Shown: positions 1-15,252 of the stretch, piece by piece
Position numbering within the stretch: position 1 is the stretch's first letter
Layout: each line of letters opens with the position of its first letter
Assembly (NCBI RefSeq): GCF_009905375.1
Contig: NC_133647.1
Location: 52,634,506-52,698,505 of the forward strand
Direction of reading: 5' to 3'
Source of the DNA: Apium graveolens
Lineage: Eukaryota; Streptophyta; Magnoliopsida; Apiales; Apiaceae
DNA: 64,000 nt
Translations under genes and position numbers: made by a program
Notes under the pieces: generated by a model
What the model was told of the DNA's origin: nothing
Databases searched by the model: none
Seen by the model: the letters and a program-made list of their open reading frames with translations, nothing else

Positions 1-921
1 TTGTGATTCTTGTTTCGTTGTAACGTTGGATGCTAGTTTTCTTACTTTGAACCTATTTACTCTTGTGACGTACTCTGATTTAATATAATTAGTTTAGTTA
101 TTATTTTCTTGTGTTTTTATCATGATTTCATATGAACCCATGATGACGATAAGTGCTATTATGGGCTAATCGTGATCATGGGGTTGCAACGGATTTACTA
201 TGGAATTCTTTAGTTAATTGTTTAATACTTTAGTGTGTGATGATTGTATGATATCTAGTATTGGTTGTGCGTATTCGTCTTATGTGCGTCGCGAACATAT
301 AAGATAGGGTGTTAATCTCTTGTGAAGCGACGATGGATCTTGAGATTTAGAACTTGCCATGCTAGCATAGGTTCATGTATGATGTGCATGATTAGTGGGT
401 AACTCTAACAGTTTTATTTGCCCTGTGTAATCAAAAGGGATAACTTGTGCTTAAATCGTTGTGTTGTCAATTTCTGTAGACATAGAGGAACTCAACATAA
501 TTGATGACTATTCAACTTCTATCTTAATTGTGGATGTTTGGTAGAATGGTATTAGTACAATGAAAGTTGGCTTTTATCAGTTTTCTGTTATTCGATTAAT
601 ATCATCACTGTCACATACTAAAGGTAATAACAATAGCTATTGAAGGAAGTAGTAATGAAGTTGTGATCTCATGAGTGTTTTAATATTGTTAATTTGAAGT
701 GTTAATTAAGTGATTAATTAAGTAGTTAATTGTAGTTAATGTTTAGTCAACAATTCTAAGTATTAGTGTCTTAACATTGAGAAGTAACCATACATTGGTG
801 AGTGAGTTTAATTAGACAATAAATTAGTCTGAGTCTCTGTGGGAATGAACTAGAAAATATTATATATTACTTGCGAACGCGTATACTTGCGTGAATATTA
901 GCGCGTGTTTTTGCCCTAACA
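1..921 (+). mobile_element. Athila-like (Ty3/gypsy) LTR, 3' portion
   Basis: This stretch aligns along its length with the second part of the Athila LTR at 20836-21763. Both share the start TTGTGATTCTTG/TTTG, the block around TTCGTCTTATGTGCGTCGCG (270-290, and 21119-21139), CATGCTAGCATAGG, and the final ACTTGCG..CTAACA. The LTR ends at TAACA (917-921). No tRNA-Asp primer site follows, so it is either a 3' LTR of an element lying left of the window or a solo LTR. It carries no ORF. The target duplication cannot be checked because the left end is outside the window. Confidence 0.8.
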
Positions 922-3900
922 CTCATGCAATCCCTAACTCAATCTTTACTTCATACATTTGGAGCTAAATTACTCCTCGCAGTCATACGAACATGAATGT
1001 CTTATGGACTCGTTATACTTGTGACAACAAGACCAACTCATTCACAATCGTTCTATCTATCTCACTATTTTAAAGGACTAACTTAATTTACACTAATCTT
1101 CTTTTCTAGTCTAATTTTAATAATTTATGTTCGTGAACTTTCTATTTTCACTGACTGTTCTACTCTACTGCTCATGTCCTCTTCTGTTTGGTTAGTCTGG
1201 CCTATACTCATTATTTAATCAGATTCGAGAATTTTTAATCGGTCCCTTGCATTTTCTACCCGTCTGCGCCTGATATCCCGAGCTCATAACGTCCCATCCT
1301 GAAGTCAACATCAATCATCTATATCAATACCACCTTTGATATTCAACAACAAAGTAAGTATCAGCATAATCCAGAAGACGGATCAAAACCTATTCTTCAA
1401 TTTCCAACTTTTCCAATTCCTTTATCCATTTTTCCAACAATCTTAGTAACATTCACTATTTCTTTTCTATTCTAAACATCTGTTTCTAAATGGATCTTAC
1501 TTGGTTGGTAATTAACCATACTTCCGTAGCTCATAATCTGTTATAACCAGAATTCATACCTTTGAAGCTGAGACTGCAGTTGCTATTTTTCAACTCTTCG
1601 CAAACATATCTTCAGGCGTTCAACTTGGTCTTCCTTAGTCCTTGGATTAGTGAGGATGTTATCAATAAATATAATCACACTATCCCAATACTCCTGGTAC
1701 ACTGTGTGCACTTAACCTTTAAAATTACAATTCCTGATAATCGACGCGTAACTTCATACCTCTATTTTCTTTTTCCATGACCTCTTTTGTGCACAGCGCA
1801 AAATATTCTTTATTTCATCATTCTTTCATTTCACATTTTTGAAGGTTTCCTTCACTCATTATTTCATTCCTATTGAGTTGTATGATACAGGGCTTTTGAC
1901 ACCAGCTTGACTCTGTGCAGTAATCGACGAGAAATTCTTACCTCATTCTCCGAGGTAACCTTGGGAAATCATTCATTCGAACCTCCTGGACTTCACTTTA
2001 ATTTTAAAGAATTCTGACATGAGATTCATTGTAACGTTCTTCTCTAGCAATTTGCCACCAATGCCTTTGCTTAACCTTTCTTGTTTACACGCATTCGTGG
2101 AAAGAATTTCTATCTCCAATTATTCGCATTTCACTCCTTTTCTTGATTAGTTCTTTATTCTCATTATTCATTATCTCTTTTAAACATAACGAATTTCTTT
2201 TTCTTAGTACCATTAATCTGTTTATTATTATTAGATAGGTCATTTCTGGAGTTCACACTGGAATGAAATCTTTATTTATATTATTTAAATTCTTACTAAC
2301 AGAATTATCGAATATCATCGATAACTATTTTCTTAGCCTTGCTTAATTCAACACGGATCACGTATTCGACTTCACCTCGTTGGTCAACATCTCTTTTCCT
2401 TGAGTTCCCATGCGGACTTCATCAGTCTCCGTCTTACCTTAAATGCTTGAATTTGCGAGCTTTTCGCTATTTTACAGTAACTTCCATTCAATCGTCATTC
2501 GAAATGAGTATACCTTCGATTCCTTCCTGGAACGTCATTATGAATGATAACGTCTCTTCGTTTTTTCTTATACCTTCAGTTCTTAGAAATATTCTTCTCA
2601 TTGGCCTGTACTAATAACTTTCTATTCCTCTTATTTATTGAAAATGGCATACTTTCCTGGATAAAACCTCGCACATGTTTGCAGTAACATCATGCTACTT
2701 TTATTCAATTTCCAATTTCTATTAATGTCATTACTTCCTCCAAATTTCTAATCGCTTTGATTTCGGATCTGAAAATCATGTTAAAGCTTAACTTAATCTA
2801 ATTGGAATCGATCTCCATTTAACTAACCATTAGTTGGTAAAGTTGATCAATTAACTCATTAAACTGATCACTTAAACCAAGTGCTGACTAGCTAACTGGA
2901 ACCAAAGACCAATTATATAAAGTCAGTTTGGTCATAACAACTTTCTCAAGAATCGAGATTGCAATCATTTGGAGTACTAACGAGATCGTTAACATATTTG
3001 TTTTTTATCCTTAACTATAGGGTAATTTTTAAAAATTTGGGCAGCACTTCCCCTACACCATTGACTACCAGTCGGACTCAAGCCGACACCATCAATCAAC
3101 CAAATCATCAATTCCCACAATTCACCTTTGATCAGCATCTAACTGGCATAGCATATATCTTTTTAATTGGGATTGGGTCTGAAACCTACAATGATTAATA
3201 TAACCATACATTTCTCAATTCTTTTAGAATGTTACGAATTGTCCTTAATGAATTTATCTCGTTGTTTTTCAAGTATTTTATTTCGCGATTCTTTAACTTA
3301 TTTCTTGTCATTACCCATTGCGTACAGTTACTTTTAATAATTATGCCACATCCTTCCACCAATCACAACAATCATTTATCTTGGACGATACACATTTAAT
3401 TTTATTAACTAATCTTGTTTATCTTTTAATAACCACGCACGGTTTTCATTGTTATCGTCGTAATCTAATGGAAACTTAATCATTATCTCGTTATTTCTAA
3501 AAACTCCACAGTCGAATCACCATTGCTTCATCTCCAGTTATGTTCCCGTATCAAACTTTCGTCACTGACCCGGGTATGAGCATTAAATTCAACATCACTT
3601 GTTTACGCAAGTTAGAGAACTTCACAATTTCTTGAAGAACAAATTCGAAGTTCGATTACATTTAAGATTTCTTCCATCTTGAATCTTCCCGACAAATATA
3701 TTCCCGCGATGAAGGGATGTTTCACGTAGTAATTGCATGTCTAAATCATTGTTCAGAATTTCCTTTAACTTTGATCGTCGTCCCGATACTCGTTTGCTCC
3801 GTTGGAAGCACACAACTTTACTTCCTTATTTTGTAATTGATCTAATTATTACGGTTTACTAACTTTCTCATCAAAATCTTTCAATTCGAAGTGCATCGCG

Positions 3901-5985
3901 TTAACGTAATCTACCGCACTAATGAGATCCCTGTAGCAAGAACAACTGTCTGACTTGATACCTTCGCCATGTCCACATTTGTCGGTGTATCCATTTTTTC
4001 TTTGCTCGCAGACGTCCACCATTTATCGATTTGCAGTCGTATCTATGTTCGTTGTATGATTCCACGTACCACAATACTTCATTTCTTATGAGATCGTCAG
4101 AGAACGGACTTTACGCAAGAAGAGAGTTTGTGAACATGATTTTGATTGAGAAACGGAATAAGGAATAACAATGTAACAACCGATTGAAAGAATTTGTAAC
4201 TCAGAAAATTGAAGAAAAATAAGTGAAGAATGAGACAACCATATTCGTACTCAAGATGGCCAGTCTTTCATACTATATGGCATACAACATATGATTAGGT
4301 GGCGTCCCACCCGACTCCTCGTCATTTCAACAAAGCGTCATATCACAATACTGTTTGTCTCAATCAGGAATCAAGAATCTGAGAAAAGAAACAATTCAGA
4401 AGGAATACAAGAATTTTTTTCTTTCGTCTTCGCCTCATATAATTTATCAATAGAAGAAGCTCCTACGTATTCAAGAATCAAGAAAACATATACTATCGTA
4501 TTAGAAGAAAGAATGTCAATGCCGATCACCTTCCACGCTTTCCTTACGTATACCTTCAGAAACCATTTGAATGAGAGACTCCCCATTTAGATCACGATAT
4601 AACTTCAGAATGTCGCCTAGAAATGCTTTCATATCCAATATTGTAATGATCTGACCATAATTGCGTCCTTGCGAAATTTATAATCACTGCTTCGGATTCC
4701 AATTATCCCGTGTAAAATTACCATCGATCACGCAACGCCTCAATTTCGTCGTTAAAATATGATTCTTCTTCCACCATCTAGAAGATTCTGCCATTTCCTT
4801 CAATCATCCTTCGTTCATTCGAATCACGAATCTCGTTAAATTTTAATAATTTTATAAACTGGGTAAATAATATTTTAATATGTTGATTCAATTATTGATT
4901 TTATTAAACAACGTCCACTTTCATTTTTCACAACCACTTTTAAACCTTCTCCCTGCTGGTGGGTCTACTTGGCCCTTCGAATTAACAACACTGAGTCTAA
5001 TTCCATTCTTCTTTTAGGTCATTTTCTATTTGTAATAACAAGAACATAAATAGTAAATCGACAACCGATTTATAAAACTCATTTCATGCGAAAAATCTTC
5101 TGAAAATTGATTAAGAAAATCTTTTCCGAAATCTCATTTTAATGTTTTGGAAATCAAATATTTGGTCGTCATTACTATATAAATTACTTGCTATTTTTAT
5201 GATTTACCCATGAACTGTCTAATTAAAAGAATGCCCATATAAGGGTCTCTTCACTTTGGTACCTCTTCCACTGTTCATTGGATTCTACTCGCACTTATTG
5301 ATTGACGTAACTTCATTTATAGTCGTTAATCATTTTATTCGCAATTCTACCGCAATGCCGACGTCTGGTAATATCTTTGACATTCTTGTCATCGTCTTTG
5401 ACGTTATGCTTACAACCACGCATGGGATTCGATGTTCTGTCTGTCGATAGGGTCACACTTTCTTGCTAGTCTTACCTATACCTAGTATGGTAGATATCCT
5501 TCCTCGCGCAGCTCCCGATACGTGATAAGAACCTTTTTGTAACGGTGGTGCCTTCAAAACATGCAACGTTGGTTCTTCATCAGCTTCCATCAACTGGTTG
5601 CCTTCGACGTGGAACTCATCCTAATACCTAATTCTAAGTTAGATCATACCGAAATTCACCTAGCATGCCTTTCACGAGTTCTCACAAGAATCATTCGCAT
5701 TTTTCTCAAAACCGCATAAACAGTTGGGTAACATACCCAATCTCCGTCGATCTGTCAATCCTTCATTACTGAAGAATCTAAGAATTCAATATACCTATAG
5801 CTTTACGCCATTCACCTTACACTTTCTCAGCAATCCTATCTTGTCAACTCCAGATCGGATCTGCTAACCCTAATTCGCACTCAACTCAACTTAACCTGAG
5901 TATGCCTAGAGTTTTTCCTATCATGTATGACCTATCATTCCTATCTTACTCTCACATATTCTTATTTCAGTGACCAATAACCTGC
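922..5985 (-). mobile_element. Non-coding interior of minus-strand element M
   Basis: This is the internal region downstream (on the minus strand) of the primer site at 5986-6000. For about 5 kb I see no gag, protease, reverse transcriptase or integrase motif on either strand. The longest minus ORF, at 3622-3813 (63 codons), resembles nothing I recognise. The composition is AT-rich without long homopolymers. It may be the conserved non-coding interior of a large non-autonomous derivative (LARD-type), a long leader before a gag lying left of the window, or decayed coding sequence. The polypurine tract and second LTR of M are not in the window. Confidence 0.45.
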
Positions 5986-6000
5986 GGCTCTGATACCAAC
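5986..6000 (-). other. Primer binding site of element M (tRNA-iMet)
   Basis: On the minus strand this reads GTTGGTATCAGAGCC, the standard plant initiator-methionine tRNA 3'-end complement. It lies two bases after the LTR terminus GTTACA (plus 6002-6007). This fixes the orientation of M and marks the inner edge of its 5' LTR. Confidence 0.85.
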
Positions 6001-6956
6001 TTGTAACAACCTAAATCCTGGGTCAAGATTTGGTCTCACAAAACAATCTTTACATAAAATAAAAGAATATTCAATTAACCCATTTTATCCGGATCGTTTA
6101 CAGGTTCTGGTATGAAACAAGAATCTAATCTTCTACAACTTTCAACAACTAAAATACAAATGTAAATACCTTTGAACTAATGCTCGTATCATATTCTTCT
6201 AACTTCTTCAACCTCTCGCAGCGGAGATTTCTCGAACTTCTGCTGTCTATCTAAGCTATTCAGTTTTATCCTTATCTGTTTCTGGCAGAAATAAGAATTG
6301 ACAAAGCAAGAGTGAGCCAAAAATGACCAGCAAGTATATAATTTGAGTTTCAAGCATTAATATTAAAGAAAACTTCCGGACAAAATCTCAAAACAATTTT
6401 AAACAATTCTATTTTGAATGAGTGGAGCGAATAAACGTTGGTTGTCACCATCCTTTAACTATAAATTTAAAATCGACAAGCGATTCCCCGATTCATCTCC
6501 TGAATCAGGGTTCTGTCCGGTTTTGGAATCATGAAAACCTTTCGAGAGAGGATGCCGTTAAAGGCGATCAACAACAAATTAGACTGGACACTAGTTCGCA
6601 TCTATATTCTGCTGATCGGTCAGAATATAATGCAAACCTATATCTCAATATATAGATCCGGTCGGATATCCAGGCACTACGGCCCATCTCGAGGCACCAG
6701 TCATATCCCGATCCTCAGGATTAAGACACACTTAATCCCCAAAATGTCATCATTATCCAGCCCATAGAGTATTTTGATGTCAAATCATTTTGAATTCAAA
6801 ACATCCCAATTCCGGGTTCGCAAATAACCCGAAAGAATGGGTATTTGCTCAAGAGAGCAATCGAATTATAGGAACAAGAATAAATGAACATGCATAATCA
6901 GAGTAATTGCAGCGAAATATAAAACATTTAACTATCACTACTAGAAATTTGTCAAT

Positions 6957-7480
6957 AGACATCGCTTATTAGCCGATGTCTATTTAAAATCCAAGCGATG
7001 TCTTTGCATGCGATGAGAAAGGTAGGTGCATTACACATCGCTTATTAGCCGATGTCTATACACAGTTTAGACATCATTTTTCTTAACAATGTGATGTATT
7101 TTTCTTCAATGTATACCTTCACTATGGTTTCAGTTATTCATTCATATGTCATGTATATCATTTTGAACTTATCACATATAAAGCAATATGATACATTAAC
7201 ATCGAAAAACTTGTTAAACTGATGTGTAACTTAACATATTACATCAGTCTTTTATCAGAAGCGATGTCGTACCTTTCTTTTTTTAATGAAACCGATGTCT
7301 TTGTGTGTGTTTAACATCAGTTCTTTTAAAATGTGATATCTATTATATTGTTTTACATCAGTCATTTCTTGTGAGCTGATATATGTGCCTGCTTATGACA
7401 TCAGTTTATTGTATGAAATGTCTTATTTGACTACATTTTACATCAGTTATTTTGTACATGAAGTGATGTTTGTTTATTTT
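6957..7480. repeat. Left subterminal repeat region of the CACTA element
   Basis: There are many copies of GACATCG/CGATGTC and ACATCAGT variants in both orientations. The block CATCGCTTATTAGCCGATG occurs twice (about 6959 and 7037) and is itself a dyad. Subterminal repeats of this kind are the usual transposase-binding arrays of CACTA elements. Confidence 0.7.
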
Positions 7481-7766
7481 TTTTATTCATGAATCCCCTG
7501 TTTCAATCAAATGCTCAAAACCCAAACAAGAGTCATCCAAAAACATACCAACTGCCATTTTACCATTCCAAAACTAACCAAACCAAAACAAACGCAAAAA
7601 CAAACATACATTCATTGATTTACCATAGATTATACCAATTACGTACATATATCCACCACCAACCAAACTTCATAATCCAAACAAACTACATAACTGCAAA
7701 GTATATCTATCTGCAATTACAATGACTATGCATACATCCTGTGTAATTGTACAAAATGGTGCACAC

Positions 7767-8126
7767 CTGCATTATTCGACTGAGTGGGCTTCCTTTTGGG
7801 ACATTGTTCCTGCAGAGTGATCTTCCCATGCACAGGAACAAGATTGTGATTGCTACTGCAAAAGTAGACACCCCAAATCCCCAGTTCCAGCCTTCATTTT
7901 CACTAATCCAGACCAAGAAAGTGACACCAAAGATAGCCCCGGTAATAACAAAAAATAGGAACCAGTTAAAGAAACTAGAAAGGGTATTAGACTCTTCAGG
8001 GTCTGACTCATCAAACTGGTCTGCTCCCAAGGAAGGAAGCGCCGCTTTTAGTCCACCATCCCCAAATACGACTAAATATAGGCCAGTGTATAGAATCACA
8101 GCTTGGCTACTATCTGCAGCCTCACA
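7767..8126 (-). pseudogene. Captured exon of an NPF (NRT1/PTR family) transporter
   Basis: The minus strand encodes about 120 residues of a proton-coupled nitrate/peptide transporter of the NPF/POT family. Recognisable family blocks in order are LYTGLYLV, GGLKAALPSLGADQFD, SSFFNWF, GVTFLVWISEN and GWNWGFG, ending in NNVPKGSPLSRI. This corresponds to part of the N-terminal half of a protein that is normally about 580 residues. It is therefore one exon, not a gene. The exon ends at CAG followed by donor GTGTGC (plus 7761-7766). The upstream acceptor is either at TGTGAG/GCTGCAG or at CTGCAG/ATAG near 8112-8126. The reading frame is open. It lies 220 bases downstream of the captured helicase exons on the same strand. 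The minus ORF extends to 8204, but the extra N-terminal residues do not look like the family and are probably intron. Confidence 0.85.
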
Positions 8127-8346
8127 TTGATTTATTAGTAATATCTTAAGCATCTCAAATATTTGCAGAATTCTGAAGATCCAGTGTAGACTATATGTAT
8201 ACAATTGATTCGAGAACTCTTAGAATATAACTTATCATACAATTATTGTATCATTCAACTCAAGATGTTCATATTTCTATGTTATGCAAACAGCTAGATC
8301 AAATATGAAGAATTCCAAAAAGAATATGATATAGGGGATAGTCTAC

Positions 8347-10619
<2,273 letters not shown>

Positions 10620-10850
10620 CTTAGACATCGGTTATTATATCAACCGATGTTAAAAAGAAATTGGACATCGGTTTATATGTTAACTGATGTGACGTAGTTT
10701 TTAAAAGAACAAATTAGACATCACTTTACTCAAAAGCTGATGTAAGCATACCAAAAAGACATCACTTTTTTTTATGTGATGTAAAAAAGGCTTTTAACAT
10801 CAGTGACTTTTCTGACTGATGTCTAATGTGCGATGTCTAATGCTGATTTT
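10620..10850. repeat. Right subterminal repeat region of the CACTA element
   Basis: Repeated ACATCGGT, AACCGATGT, AACTGATGT and ACATCAGT motifs match in inverse orientation those at the left end. They include the dyad ACATCGGTTATTATATCAACC (10624 onward) and run up to the terminal CTAGTAGTG. Confidence 0.7.
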
Positions 10851-12005
10851 CTAGTAGTGTATTCTGAACTTAGAATAGGATCGAAGAAATAATTGCAGTA
10901 ATTTAAAAGAAAAATCAAGAATGTTTGCAGTATTTAAAAGAAGGTTCGGGAATACTTGCCTCAATAAGCTTTAACCGCTATTGACTTTGGTTCGACTCTG
11001 ATTGTTCGGCTTTATCGTCAAACTACTATCCTATTTTGGATACGATCCCAACATTCAGACCCTTCAGTTGGAACTTCGTTGATCTCGACGTCTAATCATT
11101 AGATTGTTCCTAGTACGAGGTCAAATCTCGGGTCTTCCGTCTAAAACCTACAAGGTTGAAATACCCTAATTCAGATAACCGCTTAAGCTTAACATCAAAT
11201 CGTTATTCTATTCTACCTATACGATTTCATAACTGAATTCATATTTATATGTATTATTGAAATACACATAGCAATTATGGTTCCCATCTTTGAAAATTGG
11301 TTCGGTATTTAATTTCGGAAAATACGTATATTTGTCATTTTAAAAAATAGGGTAATCGATTATTCACAAAATATCTTGTCACATCGGTTTCATAAAGTTC
11401 AATTATATCCTCGTTCGACGTTTCCGAAAATTACAGGTTACGTTTCTGTATTTTCGAAATTAATTTTCCCGAAAATCGGGTAGCGTTTCCTCTATTTATC
11501 GGCCTGCCCGTCGAATCATTTCGACGTCAAATCACAACCACAACACAATCCACAATCCAATAAACAATACCAACCACCGATATGAATTCAATTATCATGT
11601 ACTGTTATTCGTATTTAATTTTATTCGTAGGTCTCAGAACCGTGTCATCACAGTCCACCGTCGGCTCGCCGAGGCTCTTCGCCGACGGCGGTAAAATTCA
11701 CGGGTTTCCCGTTTATAACGGGCGTCCAACACGAATCCCACTGATTAATTATTAAAAAATTTCCGCACGAATATATTTTTATTTTATAAATTCCAATCAA
11801 ATATTTTCCTGCATACAATATATCCAATAATCCCAAATTAATATCTGCACAATAATTCAGAATCAAATTAACAGTCGAACAGGGCATATTCGAACCACAC
11901 AAACAACAACACGCACGCGCCTACGCACCGACTGGAAGCAGAACAAGCACGGCCGGACAACCACTGAAGGCCGTCGACCACAACCAGACACACACCCAGC
12001 ACAAA

Positions 12006-12050
12006 CACACACACACACACAACACAAACACACACACACAGAGCACAAAC
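12006..12050. repeat. CA/AAC microsatellite
   Basis: A run of CA dinucleotides with AACAC interruptions inside the LTR of M. It explains the spurious Cys/Val-rich minus ORFs at 11863-12193. Confidence 0.9.
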
Positions 12051-12445
12051 ACGAGTCGATATACACACACCTGAAACACAAGCACCAGGAATAGACTGAA
12101 TAAGCAATAGGGGAAAGAAGGGAAACAGGGCGGCAGTTTCGCCGGAAAAGAAAAGAGCAACAGCGGCTTACCGGCGGGAACAGGAGAAAACATCCGAAAA
12201 CAGGAGGAAAGAAATAAAAGAAAGAAAGAAAAAGGAAGGGGAAGAGAGAATCGGGAGAGACTGGGAGAGATCGATTGAGGGAGAGAGGCGAGATCGATGT
12301 AACAGGGGGTGGAGATAATTTGGGGGTAGAATTAGGTTTTATATCTATTTTTCCTTCTTTTTATTCATTATTTTTATTTTCATTGTTATTTCGTCTCGCT
12401 CCTGACTCGCGAATGTGTTATTACGCATCGCGTGCAAAATTCATC

Positions 12446-12447
<2 letters not shown>

Positions 12448-12485
<38 letters not shown>
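12448..12485. repeat. TA microsatellite
   Basis: An uninterrupted alternating AT run of about 37 bases within the LTR of M. Confidence 0.95.
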
Positions 12486-12487
<2 letters not shown>

Positions 12488-13626
12488 ATTCTAAATAATG
12501 CTGAATATTTCTTAAAATCTCCAATTATTGAAAATTAATAAAATTAAATTTTTAAAATACTTTTAAATCGCACATCAGACCCGCATTTAATCATTTAACG
12601 AATACACATGTGGTTAAATAAAAGCCAGAAAATTTCCAAAGAATTTTAAAATTCTCGAAATATTTAAAAGTCAATAAAATAAAATTTTCATGATTTTTGA
12701 AACATTTTGGAATTAAATACTAATTTTACAGTTAAGTGCAATCCAGAAAATCATTTAAAAACAATTAATCCATAAAGTGTTTATTTCTAACTTTTATAAA
12801 CTCCTAAAAATAATTAATAAAATTATAAAGCAACCAAGATAATTTTAGAAATAATTTTAGCATTTATAAGAATAAATATTCAATAAAATTACTTTAAAAA
12901 TAAATGAAATCCATACAGCTCGATAATTAATTACAAACTTAATCTCCGCATCCAATAATTCTCAAACAATTCGTAATATCACAACACATATTTTATCTGT
13001 TTAATAATTCACTAATTATATTTATATATTGGATCCGAAAATAGGTTACTTAGCCGCTAAGTAAGACGATACGATTTTAATACCAAATTTGGATAAATAT
13101 CAAAACGGAGTCTCTTATAAAACACTTTATACAAAAATAAGGTAATAATGTCTCGCCTTTTGAGAATATGGATTCTTATCGATATATAAAATGATTTGCG
13201 TATCAAAAATTTCACACCGGGACTCGTACAGGTCAAACCGTACCCCGGATTGACAAAATCAAAACATGAAAAGTGTTCACAATTATCAGATTAGGTTGGA
13301 AGAGTTTCGGGTTGTAAAAACACAAAAACGATTGAAGTGGAATGATTTCTGATTCTAAAAAGTAATTTTATATTTATGTAAAAATAATCATTATTAATCC
13401 TATAAATTCTCATAAAATCATATAATAATCCAAAAATTACCAGAAAATACCAAAATTATCTAGATTTAATTCTGGATAATTGGAAATTAAAATATCTAAA
13501 TTTTATCAGAAATAAACATCCAAATATTATTATCCATCATCAAATAATTTACCAAAATTCACATAAAAATCACATAATAATTATTTATTGATAAAAATAG
13601 TTACATAAATTTCCCAGACGTTACAA

Positions 13627-15214
13627 TCATCCCGGTAAAGCAAACGTTGTGGCGGACGTGTTAAGTCAGGAAGAAAAGTTGAATGTGTTATCAGTACCCG
13701 AAGAGATATACAAGGAATTTCAGAAACTGGAATTGAAGATTAGAGTTTGCAAGCCTGATGAAGCAAAAGTGTACAGTATGACTTTCCAGCCGGAGTTATT
13801 AGAGAAGATAAGGAAGTGTCAAGAAGAGGTAATGGATCAGGACATTAACCGTTTGGTAGGTGAGGAATTGTGCACGCCAAAGGACGATCAAGGTATTCTT
13901 AGATTTTCTTCTAGAATTTGGATTCCACCAGTGACGGAGTTGAAGAATGAAATTTTACAAGAAGCTCATAATTCAAGGTATTCAATCCATCCAGGGAGTA
14001 CCAAGATGTATAGAGATTTAAAGGAAAATTATTGGTGGCCAGATTTAAAGAGGGAGATTGCGGAATGGGTTAGCAGATGTTATACATATCAGAGAGTTAA
14101 AGTAGAGCATCAGAGACCAAGTGGATTGTTGCAGCCATTAGAGATTCCAGAGTGGAAGTGGGAGCACATTGCCATGGATTTCATAGTCCGATTACCAAGG
14201 ATGAAAGCCAATCATGATGCCATTTGGGTTATAGTGGACAGACTTACCAAGTCACCTCATTTTCTGCCTATAAATGAAAGATTTTCACTAGATAAATTAG
14301 TCCATATGTATCTGAAAGAAATCGTAGTTCGTCATGGAGTTCCTGTATCTATCGTATCCGATCGAGATCCGAGATTTAATTCGAGGTTTTGGAAAAGTTT
14401 TCAAGAATTTTTGGGAACGAGACTAAATATGAGTACGGCTTACCATCCACAGACGGACGGCAAGAGTGAAAGAACAATCCAGACAATCGAAGACATGTTA
14501 CGTGTTTGTGCTATTGATTTCAAAGGAAGTTGGGATGAACATTTACCCTTGGTAGAATTTGTTTACAACAACAATTATCATACCAGTATTGGGATGCCAC
14601 CCTACGAAGCTCTTTATGGACGCAAATGTCGATCTCCTGTATATTGGGACGAAGTAGGAGAACGCAAAATACTTGGACCTGAATTGGTGCAGCAGACAAA
14701 GGAAGTTATTGAAGTTATTCAAATGAGATTGATGGCAACGCAAGACCGTCAAAGGAAGTATGCAGATCAATCAATAAAAGATATGGAATTCGAAGAAGGA
14801 AATCTGGTATTACTGAAAGTATCACCATGGAAATGATTGACAAGATTTGGGAAAAAAGGAAAACTGAGCCCTAGATATGTTGGACCTTTTGAAATTCTAA
14901 AGCGTGTTGGCAAAGTAGCTTACGATTTGGCGTTACCCCCGCACATGGAGGACATTCACAATATTTTTCATGTATCGATGCTTAAAAAGTAAAATCCAGA
15001 CTCCAGGCATGTAATCGAATTCGAGCCAATAGAGCTTCAAGCAGATTTGTCGTATGTAGAGAATTCGATAGAGGTTCTAGAAGAAAGAGAGAAAGTGTTA
15101 AGAAATAAAGTGGTAAAGTTAGTCAGAGTACTGTGGAGAAACCCAAAGGTTGAAGAGTCAACCTGGGAGTTAGAAAGTGGTATGAGAGAAAAGTACCCTC
15201 ATTTGTTTTCTTAG
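13627..15214 (+). pseudogene. Chromovirus P polyprotein remnant: RNase H end, integrase, chromodomain
   Basis: The frame opens at the outer edge of M's LTR in the conserved HPGKANVVADVLS segment that ends RNase H, so 13649 is not a true start. A zinc-binding HHCC region follows (SIHPG, YWWPDLK), but its last cysteine is tyrosine (CYTYQRVK instead of C..C). The DDE core has Asp at 14177 (AMDFIVRLP), Asp at 14360 (SDRDPRF) and Glu at 14468 (SERTIQT), followed by YNNNYH and GRKCRSP. A TGA at 14834-14836 and a TAA near 14991 interrupt the frame. After them come the GPFEIL region and a C-terminal chromodomain (VLWRNPKVEESTWELE). This is a Ty3/gypsy chromovirus with a Tekay/Del-like layout. The gag-RT half was split off by insertion of M and lies left of the window or is lost. 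Confidence 0.88.
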
Positions 15215-15238
15215 GAGATTCTGAGGACAAAATCCTTT

Positions 15239-15252
15239 TAAGGGGGGAAGGA
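15239..15252 (+). other. Polypurine tract of element P
   Basis: The purine run AAGGGGGGAAGGA lies directly before the LTR start TGTAAT. It is the plus-strand primer site and fixes the 3' LTR boundary. Confidence 0.85.

Noticed and set aside
4291..4590. ORFs on both strands, 99 and 71 codons
   Set aside because: They overlap each other in the non-coding interior of M, have no recognisable motif, and look like chance open frames.
5986..6000. tRNA gene fragment
   Set aside because: Only the complement of the tRNA-iMet 3' end is present; it lies at an LTR edge and is a primer site. The same holds at 24645, 26583, 49111, 55504 and 56101.
7489..7725. Plus-strand ORF of 78 codons inside the CACTA element
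   Set aside because: Low complexity (N/Q/H/T/Y from A/C-rich sequence); no family resemblance.
7747..8130. Plus-strand ORF of 127 codons
   Set aside because: Shadow of the NPF exon on the opposite strand.
11863..12193. Three overlapping Cys/Val-rich minus ORFs
   Set aside because: Translation of the CA microsatellite and its surroundings in three frames.
12275..12538. 87-codon plus ORF with an Ile/Tyr run
   Set aside because: Produced by the TA microsatellite; no other support.
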